Source: Janibacter endophyticus (GTDB taxonomy: Bacteria > Actinomycetota > Actinomycetes > Actinomycetales > Dermatophilaceae). From it: a stretch of 64,000 nt of DNA. Positions 53,004-62,483 of this stretch are shown one piece after another. The stretch is taken from positions 1,488,001-1,552,000 of the forward strand of contig NZ_JAFEJG010000004.1 of assembly GCF_016888335.1 (NCBI RefSeq), given 5' to 3'. The translations under genes and the position numbers were made by a program. Under the pieces are notes generated by a model that saw nothing but the letters and a program-made list of their open reading frames with translations, did not search any database and was not told the DNA's origin. The first letter of the stretch is position 1. Every line of letters starts with the position of its first letter.

Positions 53004-55099
53004 CAGGCGGCGCTCCTTCGGGGGGCGATGCGGTCGGTGACGATCTCGACGAGGCCGCTCGCGGCGACCTGCTCGAGGGGGATGTGCTCGGCGCCCATCC
53101 GCCGGGCGAGGTCGGCGGCCAGACCCATCCGGAACCGGCCCGTCTCGCAGTCGACGACGACCGTCTGCGCGGTGCCGCCCCAGGCGTCGGCGACGTGCTG
53201 GGCGCGGGCGAGCGCCTCGGGGCCGGCGGTGGCGCGCCCGTCGGTGACGAGGACGACCAGGGCGCGCTGATGTCGGTCGCGGACGCGCTCTCGCGCAACG
53301 ACCTTCGCGATCTCGGTCAGTCCTTCGGCGAGCGGGGTGCGGCCTCCGTGCGGCATCTCGGCGAGGCGCGCGGCGGCCGCCTCGACCGACGAGGTCGGGG
53401 GCAGCAGCAGCTCGGCCCCGTGCCCGCGGAAGGTCACCAGACCTACCCGGTCGCGGCGCTGGTAGGCGTCGAGCAGGAGCGAGAGGACCGCGGTCTTGAC
53501 CTCACCCATCCGCTTGCGGGCGGCCATCGAGCCGGAGGCGTCGACGGCGAGGAGGACGAGGTTGGCCTCGCGCCCGCGGGTGATGGCGTGGCGCAGGTCG
53601 TCGCCGGTCACCCGGGCGGGCCCGGTGCGGGCGGCACGGCGGGCGGCGGAGGCGCGCAGGGTGGCGGTCAGGTGCACCGGCGACCCGGCGGGCTCGTGCC
53701 CGGCCGGGTGGGTGCCGACGACCCGCCCCCGGGGGGTGAGTGCGGGGGAGCGGCGACCAGCCGGGCCGGACCCGACACCGGTGAGCTCGAGGCGGCGGGC
53801 GCGGTAGGGGGGCTGGGCGCTCGCGACGCCGGTGGGGGTGGGCGTGGCGCGCCGGGGTGGCTCGGCAGGGGACTCCCCGGGCTCGGGGTCCTGCATCGCA
53901 CTGGGGGAATGCGAGCTCCCGTCGTCCTGCGCGGAGTCGGAAGGGGACGGCGGGGCCGACGAGGTCGCGTCAGATTCACCGGACGAGCCAGGGCCGGAGT
54001 CGTCGGACGGACCCTCGGCAGCGTCGTCGGCGCCGGGCCCCTCGTCCGGCTCCTCGCCGCCACCCGGCGGGTCGTCCTCGGGCTCCTCGTCGAGGAGCCG
54101 GTCGAGGAGGTCCTCGTCGAGCCCCGGCGCGTCGAAGGGAGCGCGGCGGCGGCGGTGGGGCAGCGACAGCAGCGCCGCGGCCCGGATGTCCTCGCGGGTC
54201 ACCTGCTCACGCCCCTGCCACGCCGCGTGGGCGACGGCCGTGCGCGCTGTGACGATGTCGGCCCGCATCCCGTCGACGTCGAAGCCGGCGCACACCCGGG
54301 CGATGGTGCGCAAGGTCCGCTCGTCGAGACGGATGTGGCGCACGGCCTCGCGGGCACCGGCCAGGCGCGCGGAGAGGGCTGCCTCGGCGTCGGCGTGGCG
54401 TGCGGCGAAGGCGACCGGGTCGAGGTCGGCCTCGAGCCTGCGGCGCACGACCTCGGCGCGCACGTGCGGGTCGCGGCTCGCGGCGACGTGCACGGTGAGG
54501 CCGAAGCGGTCGAGCAGCTGCGGGCGCAGCTCGCCCTCCTCGGGGTTCATCGTGCCGACGAGGGTGATCCGCGCCGGGTGCGAGATCGACACGCCATCAC
54601 GCTCGACCGTGTTGCGCCCCATGGCCGCCGCGTCGAGCAGGACGTCGACGAGGTGGTCGTGCAGCAGGTTGACCTCGTCGACGTAGAGGATGCCGCGGTG
54701 TGCCTCGGCGAGCAGGCCGGGCTGGTAGGCGGCCTCGCCGTCACCGAGGGCGCGGCGCAGGTCGAGGGAGCCGACGACCCGGTCCTCTGTCGCGCCGACG
54801 GGCAGCTCGACGAGACGGGCGGGTCGGGTCGTGGCGGGCGCGTCGTGCGGGGCGTCGGGGCAGCTCTCGGAGCGGTCCGGGTCGCAGCCGAACCGGCACC
54901 CGTTCGCGACGCGCTGCTCGGGGAGCACTGCGGCCAGGGCGCGCACCGCCGTGGACTTGGCCGTGCCCTTCTCCCCGCGCACGAGCACGCCACCGATCTC
55001 GGGGGAGATCGCGCTGAGCAGCAGGGCGGTCGTCAGCTCGTCCGCGCCGACGAGCGCGGTGAAGGGGAAGACCGGGGCGGTCTGGTCACTGCGGGTCAA
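53003..55099 (-). CDS. Single-chain ChlI-ChlD-type chelatase subunit (putative cobaltochelatase partner of CobN)
   Basis: A 698-residue AAA+/VWA protein. Residues about 10-330 are the AAA+ motor: Walker A VLVRGEKGTAKSTAVRALAA, Walker B GILYVDEVNLLHDHLVDVLL, VGTMNPEEGELRPQLLDRFG. An Asp/Ser/Pro-rich linker (about 335-430) leads to a VWA domain with MIDAS motif LLAVDASGSMAARKRMGEVK. No separate CobS/CobT pair is seen, so with CobN (63.9 kb) it probably drives cobalt insertion. A Cys cluster CRFGCDPDRSESC is present near residue 70. The start is TTG at 55099, justified by AGGAGG 9 bases ahead and by the riboswitch upstream. Confidence 0.85.
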   Translation of the reverse strand: MTRSDQTAPVFPFTALVGADELTTALLLSAISPEIGGVLVRGEKGTAKSTAVRALAAVLPEQRVANGCRFGCDPDRSESCPDAPHDAPATTRPARLVELPVGATEDRVVGSLDLRRALGDGEAAYQPGLLAEAHRGILYVDEVNLLHDHLVDVLLDAAAMGRNTVERDGVSISHPARITLVGTMNPEEGELRPQLLDRFGLTVHVAASRDPHVRAEVVRRRLEADLDPVAFAARHADAEAALSARLAGAREAVRHIRLDERTLRTIARVCAGFDVDGMRADIVTARTAVAHAAWQGREQVTREDIRAAALLSLPHRRRRAPFDAPGLDEDLLDRLLDEEPEDDPPGGGEEPDEGPGADDAAEGPSDDSGPGSSGESDATSSAPPSPSDSAQDDGSSHSPSAMQDPEPGESPAEPPRRATPTPTGVASAQPPYRARRLELTGVGSGPAGRRSPALTPRGRVVGTHPAGHEPAGSPVHLTATLRASAARRAARTGPARVTGDDLRHAITRGREANLVLLAVDASGSMAARKRMGEVKTAVLSLLLDAYQRRDRVGLVTFRGHGAELLLPPTSSVEAAAARLAEMPHGGRTPLAEGLTEIAKVVARERVRDRHQRALVVLVTDGRATAGPEALARAQHVADAWGGTAQTVVVDCETGRFRMGLAADLARRMGAEHIPLEQVAASGLVEIVTDRIAPRRSAA

Positions 55100-55104
55100 G
55101 GTGG

Positions 55105-55258
55105 CCTCCTGGCGAGTATCCGCGCTCGCCGTCCGACGCGCCGGGCGGGTTCGCTCCGGCGGGCGCGCTCCGACGTTCTGGCTCGGGCCGTGGGGCCGTC
55201 ACAGTGGCGGGACCGCTCCGGAGTTGCACCGGATTCTTCGGGGGGCGTGCCGAGCGCG
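55105..55258 (-). promoter_or_regulatory. Cobalamin (B12) riboswitch controlling the chlID-cobO-cobBC-cobA-cobS-cobU-cobD operon
   Basis: Read on the minus strand, GAATCCGGTGCAACTCCGG (55236 downward) is followed by GCGGTCCCGCCACTGTGA, the B12-box core (complement at 55198-55215), then GAGCCAGAACG (55184-55174) in place of the usual GAGTCAGA. A 6-bp hairpin (55111-55116 with 55125-55130) abuts the AGGAGG ribosome site of the chelatase gene, so control is probably at translation start. B12 binding should shut the operon off. Confidence 0.9.
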
Positions 55259-55282
55259 ATCCTCTCACAGCGCCCGGGGGCC

Positions 55283-55297
55283 TAAGGTGGGCGTCCG
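55283..55297 (+). promoter_or_regulatory. Putative -10 box of cobL, leaderless layout
   Basis: TAAGGT (55283-55288) stands 8 bases before the GTG at 55297. No ribosome site intervenes. It lies just beyond the 5' end of the divergent riboswitch leader. Confidence 0.4.
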
Positions 55298-56523
55298 TGA
55301 TCGACGTCGTGGGTATCGGGGACGACGGCTGGGCCGGCCTGGACGCAGGGCGACGCGGCCTCGTCGAGCGTGCCGTCACCCTCATCGGTGGGCGCCGACA
55401 CCTCGACCTGCTCGCCCCGCACGCCCCGGCTGCCGAGCTGGTCGACTGGCCGAGCCCCCTTCGCCCCGCCCTGCCGGACCTGCTCCGGGCGCACCCTGAC
55501 GCCGTCGTCCTCGCCAGCGGCGACCCGCTGCGCTCCGGCATCGCGACGACCCTGATCGACCTCGTCGGGACCGACCGCGTGCGGGTCCACCCCCACGTCG
55601 GCAGCCACGCCCTCGCCCGGGCGCGACAGGGCTGGTCCGCCGAGGAGGTGTTCGTCGTCACGACGGTCGGTCGCGACCTGCGCGCCGTTCTGCCGCACCT
55701 CAGCCCCGGCGCCCGCCTCGTCGTCCTGCTGTCCGACGGCGACGCACCCGCTGCCCTTGCCGCGCTCCTCACCGAGCGCGGTTGGGGCGCAACGATGCTC
55801 ACCGCCCGATGGCACCTCGGCGGACCGGAGGAGGGCGCCCGCGCCGAGCGCGCCGACGCATTCGCAGGAGCCACCCCACCCCTGGTGCTCGCCTGCCTCG
55901 ACGTGCGCGCCGACGACCCCGCGAGCGCCGCGAGGACCGCCGGCCCGGTGCCGGGACGGCCGGAGGACTTCATCGACCACGACGGCCAGCTCACCAAGCG
56001 CGACGTCCGCGCGAGCGCCCTCGCGCGGCTGCGTCCGGCCCCCGGGGACCACCTGTGGGACCTCGGCGCCGGCAACGGCTCCGTCGCGCTCGAGTGGTGC
56101 CTCGCCGCGGACCGCGCCGGCGCCACCTGCGTCGAGCGGGACCCCACCCGCGCCGCCCGCATCACCGCCAACGCCGCCGCGCTCGGCCTCTCCGGCCGGG
56201 TCGAGGTGCTCGTCGCCGACACGACCACCACGGACCTGACGACCCTGCGCCCGGCCGACGCCGTCTTCGTCGGTGGGGGTCTCGAGCCCGACCTGCTCGA
56301 GTCCGCGTGGTCCTCCCTCCGTCCCGGCGGGCGGCTCGTCGCCCACGCCGTCACGCTCGAGGGGGAGGCCGCGCTCGTCGCGCTCGCCGACCGCACCGCC
56401 GGCGAGCTGACCCGCCTGTCCGTGGAGCGGGCCGTCGAGCTCGGCCGCTTCCGGTCCTGGACCCCCGCCCGCACCGTCACCCAGCTCGCCGCGACCCGCA
56501 CGACCACCGAGGACCCGACATGA
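55297..56523 (+). CDS. cobL: Precorrin-6Y C5,15-methyltransferase (decarboxylating)
   Basis: A 408-residue CobL, the fusion of CbiE and CbiT activities. The N-terminal SAM methylase (VVGIGDDGWAGLDAGRRGLV, LIGGRRHLDLLAPHAPAAEL, VLASGDPLRSGIATTLID, PHVGSHALARARQGW) is followed at about 225 by the CbiT domain (GQLTKRDVRASALARLRPAP, WDLGAGNGSVALEWCLAADR, DAVFVGGGLEPDLLESAW). It methylates C5 and C15 and removes the C12 acetate carboxyl. Its stop overlaps the cobM start by 4 bases. Confidence 0.95.
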   Translation: MIDVVGIGDDGWAGLDAGRRGLVERAVTLIGGRRHLDLLAPHAPAAELVDWPSPLRPALPDLLRAHPDAVVLASGDPLRSGIATTLIDLVGTDRVRVHPHVGSHALARARQGWSAEEVFVVTTVGRDLRAVLPHLSPGARLVVLLSDGDAPAALAALLTERGWGATMLTARWHLGGPEEGARAERADAFAGATPPLVLACLDVRADDPASAARTAGPVPGRPEDFIDHDGQLTKRDVRASALARLRPAPGDHLWDLGAGNGSVALEWCLAADRAGATCVERDPTRAARITANAAALGLSGRVEVLVADTTTTDLTTLRPADAVFVGGGLEPDLLESAWSSLRPGGRLVAHAVTLEGEAALVALADRTAGELTRLSVERAVELGRFRSWTPARTVTQLAATRTTTEDPT

Positions 56524-57305
56524 CCGTCCACTTCATCGGCGCCGGCCCCGGCGCCGCCGACCTGCTCACCGTGCGCGCCACCCGCCTGCTCGCGACCAGC
56601 CCGGTGTGCCTCTACGCCGGCACCTACCTCGACGCCGCGGTCCTCGAGCACTGCCCGCCGGGGGTCCGTCTCGTCGACACCCAGCAGCTCGACCTCGACG
56701 GCATCACCGCCGAGCTCGTCGCTGCCCACGAGCGCGGCGACGACGTCGCCCGCCTGTGCTCCGGCGACCCGAGCGTCTACTCCGCGATCGCCGAGCAGAC
56801 CCGGCGGCTCGACGCTGCCGGGGTGCCCTGGGACATCACGCCCGGCGTCGCGGCCTACGCCGCCACTGCCGCGCGGCTGGGGCGTGAGCTCACGGTGCCC
56901 GAGGTCGCCCAGTCAGTGGTGCTCACCCGTGCCCAGCGCGACTCGACGGCCATGCCGTCGAGGGAGTCGCTCGAGACCTTCGCCGCGACTGGTGCCACGC
57001 TCGTGCTGCACCTGGCGATCCGCCGCACCCGCGAGCTCGCGGAGCGCCTCGCCCAGCACTACGGCGCCGACTGCCCCGTCGCCGTCGCCTACCGCGTCGA
57101 GCAGCCCGAGGAGATCGTCCTGCACGGGACGCTGGCCGACATCGCCGACCAGGTCGAGTCGCACGACCTGCGGCAGGCGGCGATCATCGTCGTCGGATGG
57201 GCACTGCGGGCCGAGGATTTCGTCGAGTCGCACCTCTACTCCTGCCGTCGCGCGGCCGAGCGCGAGGAGCGGACGGCGGCAGACATCCCCGGTGGGCTTC
57301 GCTAG
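56520..57305 (+). CDS. cobM: Precorrin-4 C11-methyltransferase
   Basis: A 261-residue SAM methylase. [78 protein letters not shown] and [17 protein letters not shown] identify CobM/CbiF. It is coupled to cobL by a 4-base overlap. Its TAG stop forms part of a candidate -10 box for the next transcript. Confidence 0.95.
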   Translation: MTVHFIGAGPGAADLLTVRATRLLATSPVCLYAGTYLDAAVLEHCPPGVRLVDTQQLDLDGITAELVAAHERGDDVARLCSGDPSVYSAIAEQTRRLDAAGVPWDITPGVAAYAATAARLGRELTVPEVAQSVVLTRAQRDSTAMPSRESLETFAATGATLVLHLAIRRTRELAERLAQHYGADCPVAVAYRVEQPEEIVLHGTLADIADQVESHDLRQAAIIVVGWALRAEDFVESHLYSCRRAAEREERTAADIPGGLR

Positions 57306-57308
57306 TCT
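57303..57308 (+). promoter_or_regulatory. Putative -10 box of the cbiMNQO transcript
   Basis: TAGTCT (57303-57308) includes the cobM stop codon and stands about 7 bases before the first paired bases of the riboswitch. It would allow the cobalt transporter genes a promoter of their own. The -35 region is poor. Confidence 0.35.
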
Positions 57309-57314
57309 CGGCCG

Positions 57315-57440
57315 CAGTCTTCGCCTCCACCTGGAGGAACCCGGTGAGAGTCCGGGACGGTCGCGCCACTGTGAGCGGGTCTTCCGCGAGTCAGGAACTC
57401 CGGGGCGAGGGCTGCCGCGGTCGGACGCGTCATCCGGCCA
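57315..57440 (+). promoter_or_regulatory. Cobalamin (B12) riboswitch upstream of cbiM
   Basis: GGAACCCGGTGAGAGTCCGG (57336-57355) is followed by GACGGTCGCGCCACTGTGAG, the B12-box core (CGCCACTGTGA at 57364-57374), and CGAGTCAGGAACTC (57387-57400). The leader ends with GAAAGGGAG ahead of the cbiM ATG. B12 should repress cobalt uptake. Confidence 0.93.
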
Positions 57441-57456
57441 GAAAGGGAGTGCACTG

Positions 57457-58131
57457 ATGCACATCGCCGAAGGCTTCCTGCCACCGGTCCACGCCGCCGC
57501 GTGGACGGTCGTGGCCGCCCCGTTCGTCATCCACGGCACCCGCAGTGCCGCCCGCATCGTGCGGGACAACCCGAGCGCCAGGCTGCTGCTCGGGGCCGCG
57601 GGCGCCTTCACCTTCGTCATGTCGGCGATCAAGCTGCCGTCGGTGACCGGCTCGAGCTCGCACCCCACGGGCACCGGCGTCGGCGCGATCATCGTCCGGC
57701 CGCCGGTCATGGCCCTGCTCGGCACGATCGTCCTGCTATTCCAGGCGCTGCTGCTGGCGCATGGCGGGCTGACGACGCTCGGGGCCAATGTCTTCTCGAT
57801 GGCGGTCGTCGGGCCGTGGGTCGGATACGGGCTCTTCCGGCTGCTCGCAGCCGCGCCCTTCATGGTGCGCGTCTTCGTCGGCGTGGCCTTGGCCGACCTG
57901 GCCACCTACGTGACGACCGCGACGCAGCTCGCGCTCGCCTACCCGGAAGGCGGCTTCGTCGAGGCGTGGGGTCGTTTCCTCGGGATCTTCGCCGTGACCC
58001 AGGTGCCCCTGGCGATCGTCGAGGGCCTTGTCGGGGTCCTGCTGATCAATGCGCTCATCGCTTGGGCGCGCCCTGAGATGGAGGACCTCGAGGTCGTCCC
58101 CGCCCAGACCAAGGAGCCTGCCCGTGCGTGA
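57457..58131 (+). CDS. cbiM: Cobalt ECF transporter S component
   Basis: A 224-residue membrane protein. The mature N-terminus [17 protein letters not shown] supplies the cobalt-binding His2, [20 protein letters not shown] and [20 protein letters not shown] are hallmark segments, and about seven membrane helices are visible. It imports Co2+ together with CbiN, CbiQ and CbiO. Its last codons overlap cbiN by 8 bases. Confidence 0.96.
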   Translation: MHIAEGFLPPVHAAAWTVVAAPFVIHGTRSAARIVRDNPSARLLLGAAGAFTFVMSAIKLPSVTGSSSHPTGTGVGAIIVRPPVMALLGTIVLLFQALLLAHGGLTTLGANVFSMAVVGPWVGYGLFRLLAAAPFMVRVFVGVALADLATYVTTATQLALAYPEGGFVEAWGRFLGIFAVTQVPLAIVEGLVGVLLINALIAWARPEMEDLEVVPAQTKEPARA

Positions 58132-58453
58132 GTCCACCCAGACCCTCGGGCGACGCGGCATCGCACTCGTCCTCGCCGCTGTCGTCGTCCTGCTGGCCGT
58201 CGCTCTCTACCTCGGCGGTCGCGCCGCCGCGGGTGAGGACGAGGCCTTCGGCGGCACCGACGCCGCCGCCACCGAGCAGCTCGAGGAGGCCGGCCACGAG
58301 CCGTGGTTCGAGCCCCTCATGTCGCCGGCCGGTGGCGAGATCGAGTCCGGTCTCTTCGCCCTGCAGGCCGGCCTCGGCGGCCTGGCGCTCGGCTACGTCT
58401 TCGGTCGGCTCAAGGGGCGCAACGCCACCCGGACGGGCGACGCCCGCGGATGA
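58124..58453 (+). CDS. cbiN: Cobalt transport protein
   Basis: A 109-residue protein with two membrane helices ([20 protein letters not shown] and about 82-98, [19 protein letters not shown]) and an extracytoplasmic loop containing [20 protein letters not shown] and [15 protein letters not shown], typical of CbiN, which loads cobalt onto CbiM. The GTG at 58124 is favoured by AAGGAG 8 bases before it. Its stop overlaps cbiQ by 4 bases. Confidence 0.92.
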   Translation: MRESTQTLGRRGIALVLAAVVVLLAVALYLGGRAAAGEDEAFGGTDAAATEQLEEAGHEPWFEPLMSPAGGEIESGLFALQAGLGGLALGYVFGRLKGRNATRTGDARG

Positions 58454-59202
58454 GGCTCACGCTCGACGACGCGGCGTGGTCCTCCCCGTGGCGGACCCGC
58501 TCGACGATGGAGAAGTCCCTGCTCTGCGTGGGACTGCTCCTCGTCGCCGCGACGACGACCTCGCTCGTGGTCGCGGGCCTCGTCGGGGTGTGCGCCGTGG
58601 GCCTCGCCGCCGTGGCGCGGGTCCCGGGGCGGGTCTGGTGCCACGCGATGGCCGGGCCCGCCGTCTTCATCGCCATCGGCGCCGTGACGATCGCGGTCAC
58701 CTTCGGTGGGGGGGACCTCGTGAGCTGGGGTCCGGTCGGTGTCGACGAAGGGAGTGCCTCCCGGGCCCTCCTCGTCGTCGCCCGGGCCCTCGCCGCGACG
58801 AGCGCGACGGTCCTGCTGGCGGCGACCACGCCGATGGTCGACCTGCTCGCCGGGCTGCGCCGGGCGCGGGTGCCGGAGGTGGCCGTTGACGTCGCTGCGG
58901 TGACCTACCGGATGATCTTCGCCCTGCTCGAGGCTGCGTCGGCGATCCGCGCCGCTCAGGCCGGGCGGCTGGGCTACGCGACCGGTCGGGCCGCGCGACG
59001 CTCGGTCGGCCAGCTGTGCGCCGTGGTGCTCGTTGCCGCGTGGGACAAGGCGCGCAGGCTCGAGGACGGACTGACCGGGCGTGGAGGAGTCGCCGCCGTG
59101 CCGCTCGTCCCTGCCCGCGCCGTGTCGACCCCCTTCGTCCTGGCGGCCGGAGCACTCGTCGTCGGGCTGGCCGGGCTGTCGCTGCGGATGGGGCTGTCAT
59201 GA
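58450..59202 (+). CDS. cbiQ: Cobalt ECF transporter T component
   Basis: A 250-residue EcfT protein. Membrane segments span residues 22-90 and 225-245, and the coupling helices carry ATTPMVDLLAGLRRARVPEV and RAAQAGRLGYATGRAARRSV, where the Ala-Arg-Gly-type signatures contact the ATPase. Four-base overlaps join it to cbiN and cbiO. Confidence 0.92.
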   Translation: MRLTLDDAAWSSPWRTRSTMEKSLLCVGLLLVAATTTSLVVAGLVGVCAVGLAAVARVPGRVWCHAMAGPAVFIAIGAVTIAVTFGGGDLVSWGPVGVDEGSASRALLVVARALAATSATVLLAATTPMVDLLAGLRRARVPEVAVDVAAVTYRMIFALLEAASAIRAAQAGRLGYATGRAARRSVGQLCAVVLVAAWDKARRLEDGLTGRGGVAAVPLVPARAVSTPFVLAAGALVVGLAGLSLRMGLS

Positions 59203-60089
59203 CGCATCGCCTCGGGTCGTGGACCCCACCCGACGACGCCGACACCGCGCTCGCGCTGCGCGGCGTGCACGCCGGCTACCCCGGCACCCCGGGGGTGCTC
59301 GACTGCGTGAGCCTGACGATCGGCGTGGGTCGGCGCACCGCGATCCTCGGCGCCAACGGGTCGGGCAAGACGACGCTGCTGCGCGTGCTCTCCGGCGCGC
59401 ACGAGCCGGCCGAGGGGTCGGTCGTCTCCGGTGGGGAGGTCCTGCGGCACACCCGACGCGGGCTGACCGGCCACCGGCAGCGGGTGCAGCTGGTCATGCA
59501 GGACCCCGATGACCAGCTCTTCAGCGCCGACGTGCGCAGCGACATCGGCTACGGCCCGACCAACCTGGGTCTCGGCGCCACCGAGATCGCCGGGCGGGTC
59601 GACGAGGCGCTCGCGGTGCTCTCGCTCGAGGACCTCGCCGACCGGCCGGTCCACCGGCTCTCCTTCGGCCAGCGCAAGCGGGTCGCCGTCGCCGGTGCGC
59701 TCGCGATGCACCCGCAGGTGCTGCTCCTCGACGAGCCGACGGCGGGGCTCGACCCGGCCGGGGTCGAGGAGATGCTCGCCGCGGTCGCGGCGCTCGAGGC
59801 GCACGGCACGACGGTGGTGCTGTCGACCCATGACGTCGACCTCGCCTGGCGCTGGGCCGACGAGGTCGCCCTGGTGGTCGACCACGTCGTCCACCAGGGC
59901 GAGGTGACCGAGGCACTCACCGGTGTCGATCTCCTCGAGGCGGCGCGGCTGCGTCCGCCGTGGTCGGTGCAGCTCCTGCGCGAGCTGGGGATCGAGCCCG
60001 CCGCAAGCGGCTGGCCCCGCACGCCCACCGAGGTGGCGGTGGCGGTGCGGGCGTCCCATCCGTCGCGTAGCTCGCAGGTCGCCCGATGA
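59199..60089 (+). CDS. cbiO: Cobalt ECF transporter ATPase
   Basis: A 296-residue ABC ATPase. Walker A ILGANGSGKTTLLRVLSG, Q-loop VMQDPDDQLFSADVRSDIGY, signature LSFGQRKRVAVAGALAMH (SFGQ form of LSGGQ, usual for CbiO), Walker B VLLLDEPTAGLDPAGVEE and switch VLSTHDVDLAWRWADE. It ends the plus-strand transcript. A short CCCCT/AGGGG hairpin follows 7 bases after the stop, and the remaining 145-bp gap to cobIJ holds no gene. Confidence 0.94.
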   Translation: MTHRLGSWTPPDDADTALALRGVHAGYPGTPGVLDCVSLTIGVGRRTAILGANGSGKTTLLRVLSGAHEPAEGSVVSGGEVLRHTRRGLTGHRQRVQLVMQDPDDQLFSADVRSDIGYGPTNLGLGATEIAGRVDEALAVLSLEDLADRPVHRLSFGQRKRVAVAGALAMHPQVLLLDEPTAGLDPAGVEEMLAAVAALEAHGTTVVLSTHDVDLAWRWADEVALVVDHVVHQGEVTEALTGVDLLEAARLRPPWSVQLLRELGIEPAASGWPRTPTEVAVAVRASHPSRSSQVAR

Positions 60090-60234
60090 ACCGCCCCTCC
60101 GCAGGGGTTCCATACTCGGGGCGAAGCGGCGAGCCGCGTGCCAGAGCGGGCGAAGGGGTGGGGAGACGGAACCCGATTGCCGTTGCCCGCGAGGAGGCAC
60201 CGGCAGGGCCGCCGCACTTCTGGGGGGTGAGCAG

Positions 60235-61818
60235 TCAGCCGACCGAGCGCGGCGTCCACACGCGACCGTCGTCGGTGACCTGGGTCGTCGACGCGCCGAT
60301 GACGACCAGACACCCCATGTCGACGGCCTCGACATCGAGCTCGCCGAGCGTCGTCACCCACGACGACTGCTCGTCGCGGCCGACGTGGCGTGCGACGACT
60401 ACGACGCGCTCCGAACCGACGGCCTCGACGAGCAGGTCGCGTGCGGCGCAGAGGGTGTCTGGGCGCGAGCGGGAGCGCGGGTTGTAGAGGGCGATCGAGA
60501 TGTCGTTCGTCGCCAGTGCGGTCAGCCGTGCGGCGAGGACCTCCCACGGCTTGAGGTTGTCGCTGAGGTTGACCAGGGCGTGGTCGCCGCCGAGCACGGC
60601 ACCGACGAGGGCGCTCGCCGCGTGCGCGGCGGTGACGCCCGGCACGACCTCGACGGGCACGTCGGCGTAGCCGGGGTCGTCGGTCAGCGCTGTCTCGCGC
60701 GACTCGAAGAGCGCCGTCGCCATGCCGAAGACCCCGGCGTCGCCTCCAGAGACGAGCGCGACGTCCGCGCCCTCGCGGGCGAGGTCGAGTGCCAGCCGTC
60801 CGCGGTCGAGCTCGACGGAGTTGCCGGAGGCGTGGCGGGTCAGGCCCTCGCGCTGCGGCACCCGCGCGACGTAGGGGGCGTAGCCGACGACGTGGTCGAC
60901 CCGGGCGAGCACCTCGCTCGCCTCGGGGGTGAGCCAGCGGTCGGGGCCGGGCCCGAGGCCGACGACGTGGACGGTCCCCGTCCTCCCGGAGGGGGAGGCG
61001 GCGGCGGTTGTCGTAGGAGCAACGGCGCCCGCAGCCGAGCCGTCGCCGACAGCCCGGCCGGCCGCGTCCGCCCGCACGTCTCGCCCCGGCACGACGACGA
61101 TCGACATGTAGGGCACGGTCTCGGGGTCGACCTGGGTGACGGGCAGCACCCGCTCGCCCTCCCGGCTGGCGCGCTCGACGTAGACGGCGCGCTCGAGGAG
61201 CCCGGCCTGCCGCAGCGCCTCGCGGACGTTGTCGAAGGTGCGCCCGAGCTTCATGATGACGGCGGCGTCGGTGTCGGCGAGGCGCCGGGCGAGCTCGGCG
61301 ACCGGCAGGGTCCCGGGGAGGACGGTGACGGTGTCCTCGTGGCGGGACAGGCCGGTGCCGACGGCGGCGCTGGCGGCGGCCATGGCGGTGATGCCGGGCA
61401 CGACCTCGGTGGGGTAACGCTCGCGCAGGGCGTCGTGGACGTACATGAAGGAGCCGTAGAAGAGCGGGTCGCCCTCGGCGAGGCAGACGACGCTGCGGCC
61501 GGCATCGAGGTGGGCGGCGAAGCGCTCGGCGCACTCGTCGTAGAAGTCGGCGAGCGCCCCGTAGTACCCCCCTGGGTGGTCGGTGGTGCCGGTCGTCACG
61601 GGGTAGACGAGCGGCTCCTCGATCGCTCCCTCGCGCACGTGCGCGGCGGCGATGGAGCGGGCGGTCGACGGCCGGTGCGCGGCGCGGTGGTAGGCGACGA
61701 CGTCGGCGGTCTCGACGAGGCGGGCGGCGCGCAGGGTGATGAGGGAGGGGTCGCCGGGCCCGACCCCGACCCCGTAGAGGTGGCCGGGCTGCGCGGCGTC
61801 GGTCGCGCGGGTGCTCAT
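60235..61818 (-). CDS. cobIJ: Fusion of precorrin-2 C20-methyltransferase (CobI) and precorrin-3B C17-methyltransferase (CobJ)
   Basis: A 527-residue double methylase. CobI (about 10-250): LYGVGVGPGDPSLITLRAAR, VVCLAEGDPLFYGSFMYVHD, VVPGITAMAAASAAVGTGLS, VIMKLGRTFDNVREALRQ. A linker rich in Ala/Thr (about 255-285) leads to CobJ: VHVVGLGPGPDRWLTPEASE, VDHVVGYAPYVARVPQREGL, DVALVSGGDAGVFGMATALF, VVPGVTAAHAASALVGAVLG and LVNLSDNLKPWEVLAARLTA. The same fusion is known in mycobacteria and other actinobacteria. The start overlaps cobH by 4 bases. Confidence 0.95.
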   Translation of the reverse strand: MSTRATDAAQPGHLYGVGVGPGDPSLITLRAARLVETADVVAYHRAAHRPSTARSIAAAHVREGAIEEPLVYPVTTGTTDHPGGYYGALADFYDECAERFAAHLDAGRSVVCLAEGDPLFYGSFMYVHDALRERYPTEVVPGITAMAAASAAVGTGLSRHEDTVTVLPGTLPVAELARRLADTDAAVIMKLGRTFDNVREALRQAGLLERAVYVERASREGERVLPVTQVDPETVPYMSIVVVPGRDVRADAAGRAVGDGSAAGAVAPTTTAAASPSGRTGTVHVVGLGPGPDRWLTPEASEVLARVDHVVGYAPYVARVPQREGLTRHASGNSVELDRGRLALDLAREGADVALVSGGDAGVFGMATALFESRETALTDDPGYADVPVEVVPGVTAAHAASALVGAVLGGDHALVNLSDNLKPWEVLAARLTALATNDISIALYNPRSRSRPDTLCAARDLLVEAVGSERVVVVARHVGRDEQSSWVTTLGELDVEAVDMGCLVVIGASTTQVTDDGRVWTPRSVG

Positions 61819-62483
61819 GCGAGCTCGTCGGGGTGCGCGAGCGCGTTGAGCGCGGCAGCCGCCATGGCGGAACCGCCGCGGCGGCCGTGGACGACGAGCC
61901 ACGGGACCGGCCCGCCGGTCAGGTCGTGCTCGGCGAGGGCGACCTTCGACTCCGCAGACCCGACGAAGCCGACCGGCATGCCGACGATCGCGGCCGGTCG
62001 GGGGGCGCCGTCGTGGAGCATCTCGAGCAGGTGGAAGAGGGCGGTCGGGGCGTTGCCGATCGCGACGACGGCACCCTCGAGACGCTCACCCCAGAGGGAG
62101 ACGGCGGCGGCCGCACGGGTGGTGCCCCACCGGGCGGCGAGGCCGGGCACCTGGGGCTCGCGCAGCGTGCAGATCACGTCGTTGTCGGCGGGCAGGCGGC
62201 GGCGGGTGACGCCCTGCGCGAGCATGTTGCTGTCGGTGAGGATCGGCGCCCCGGCGACGAGCGCCGCGTGGGCTGCGGCGGCGACCTCGGGGTGGCCGGC
62301 CATCTCGCGCGTGATGCCGACGTCACCGGCGGCGTGGACGATCCGCACGGCAGCACCGTGCAGGTCGGCGGGCAGACCGGTGAGGTCGGCCTCGTCGCGG
62401 ATCATGCCGAAGGAGCGACGGTAGATCTCCTGCCCGTCGGTGACGTAGTCGTACCGGCGAGACGGTTGGCGAAGGGGATCCAT
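61815..62483 (-). CDS. cobH: Precorrin-8X methylmutase
   Basis: A 222-residue CobH/CbiC moving the C11 methyl to C12 to form hydrogenobyrinate. YDYVTDGQEIYRRSFGMIRD, VRIVHAAGDVGITREMAGHP (catalytic His), ILTDSNMLAQGVTRRRLPAD, VAIGNAPTALFHLLEMLHDG and VGMPVGFVGSAESKVALAEH identify it. It overlaps cobG by one base and cobIJ by four. Confidence 0.95.
   Translation of the reverse strand: MDPLRQPSRRYDYVTDGQEIYRRSFGMIRDEADLTGLPADLHGAAVRIVHAAGDVGITREMAGHPEVAAAAHAALVAGAPILTDSNMLAQGVTRRRLPADNDVICTLREPQVPGLAARWGTTRAAAAVSLWGERLEGAVVAIGNAPTALFHLLEMLHDGAPRPAAIVGMPVGFVGSAESKVALAEHDLTGGPVPWLVVHGRRGGSAMAAAALNALAHPDELA

Noticed and set aside
60090-60234. A fourth B12 riboswitch in the cbiO/cobIJ gap (GGAACCCGATTGCCG-type words)
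   Set aside because: The GCCACTG core and GAGTCAGA element are missing, and the gap lies between two gene ends, so a riboswitch would have nothing to control.
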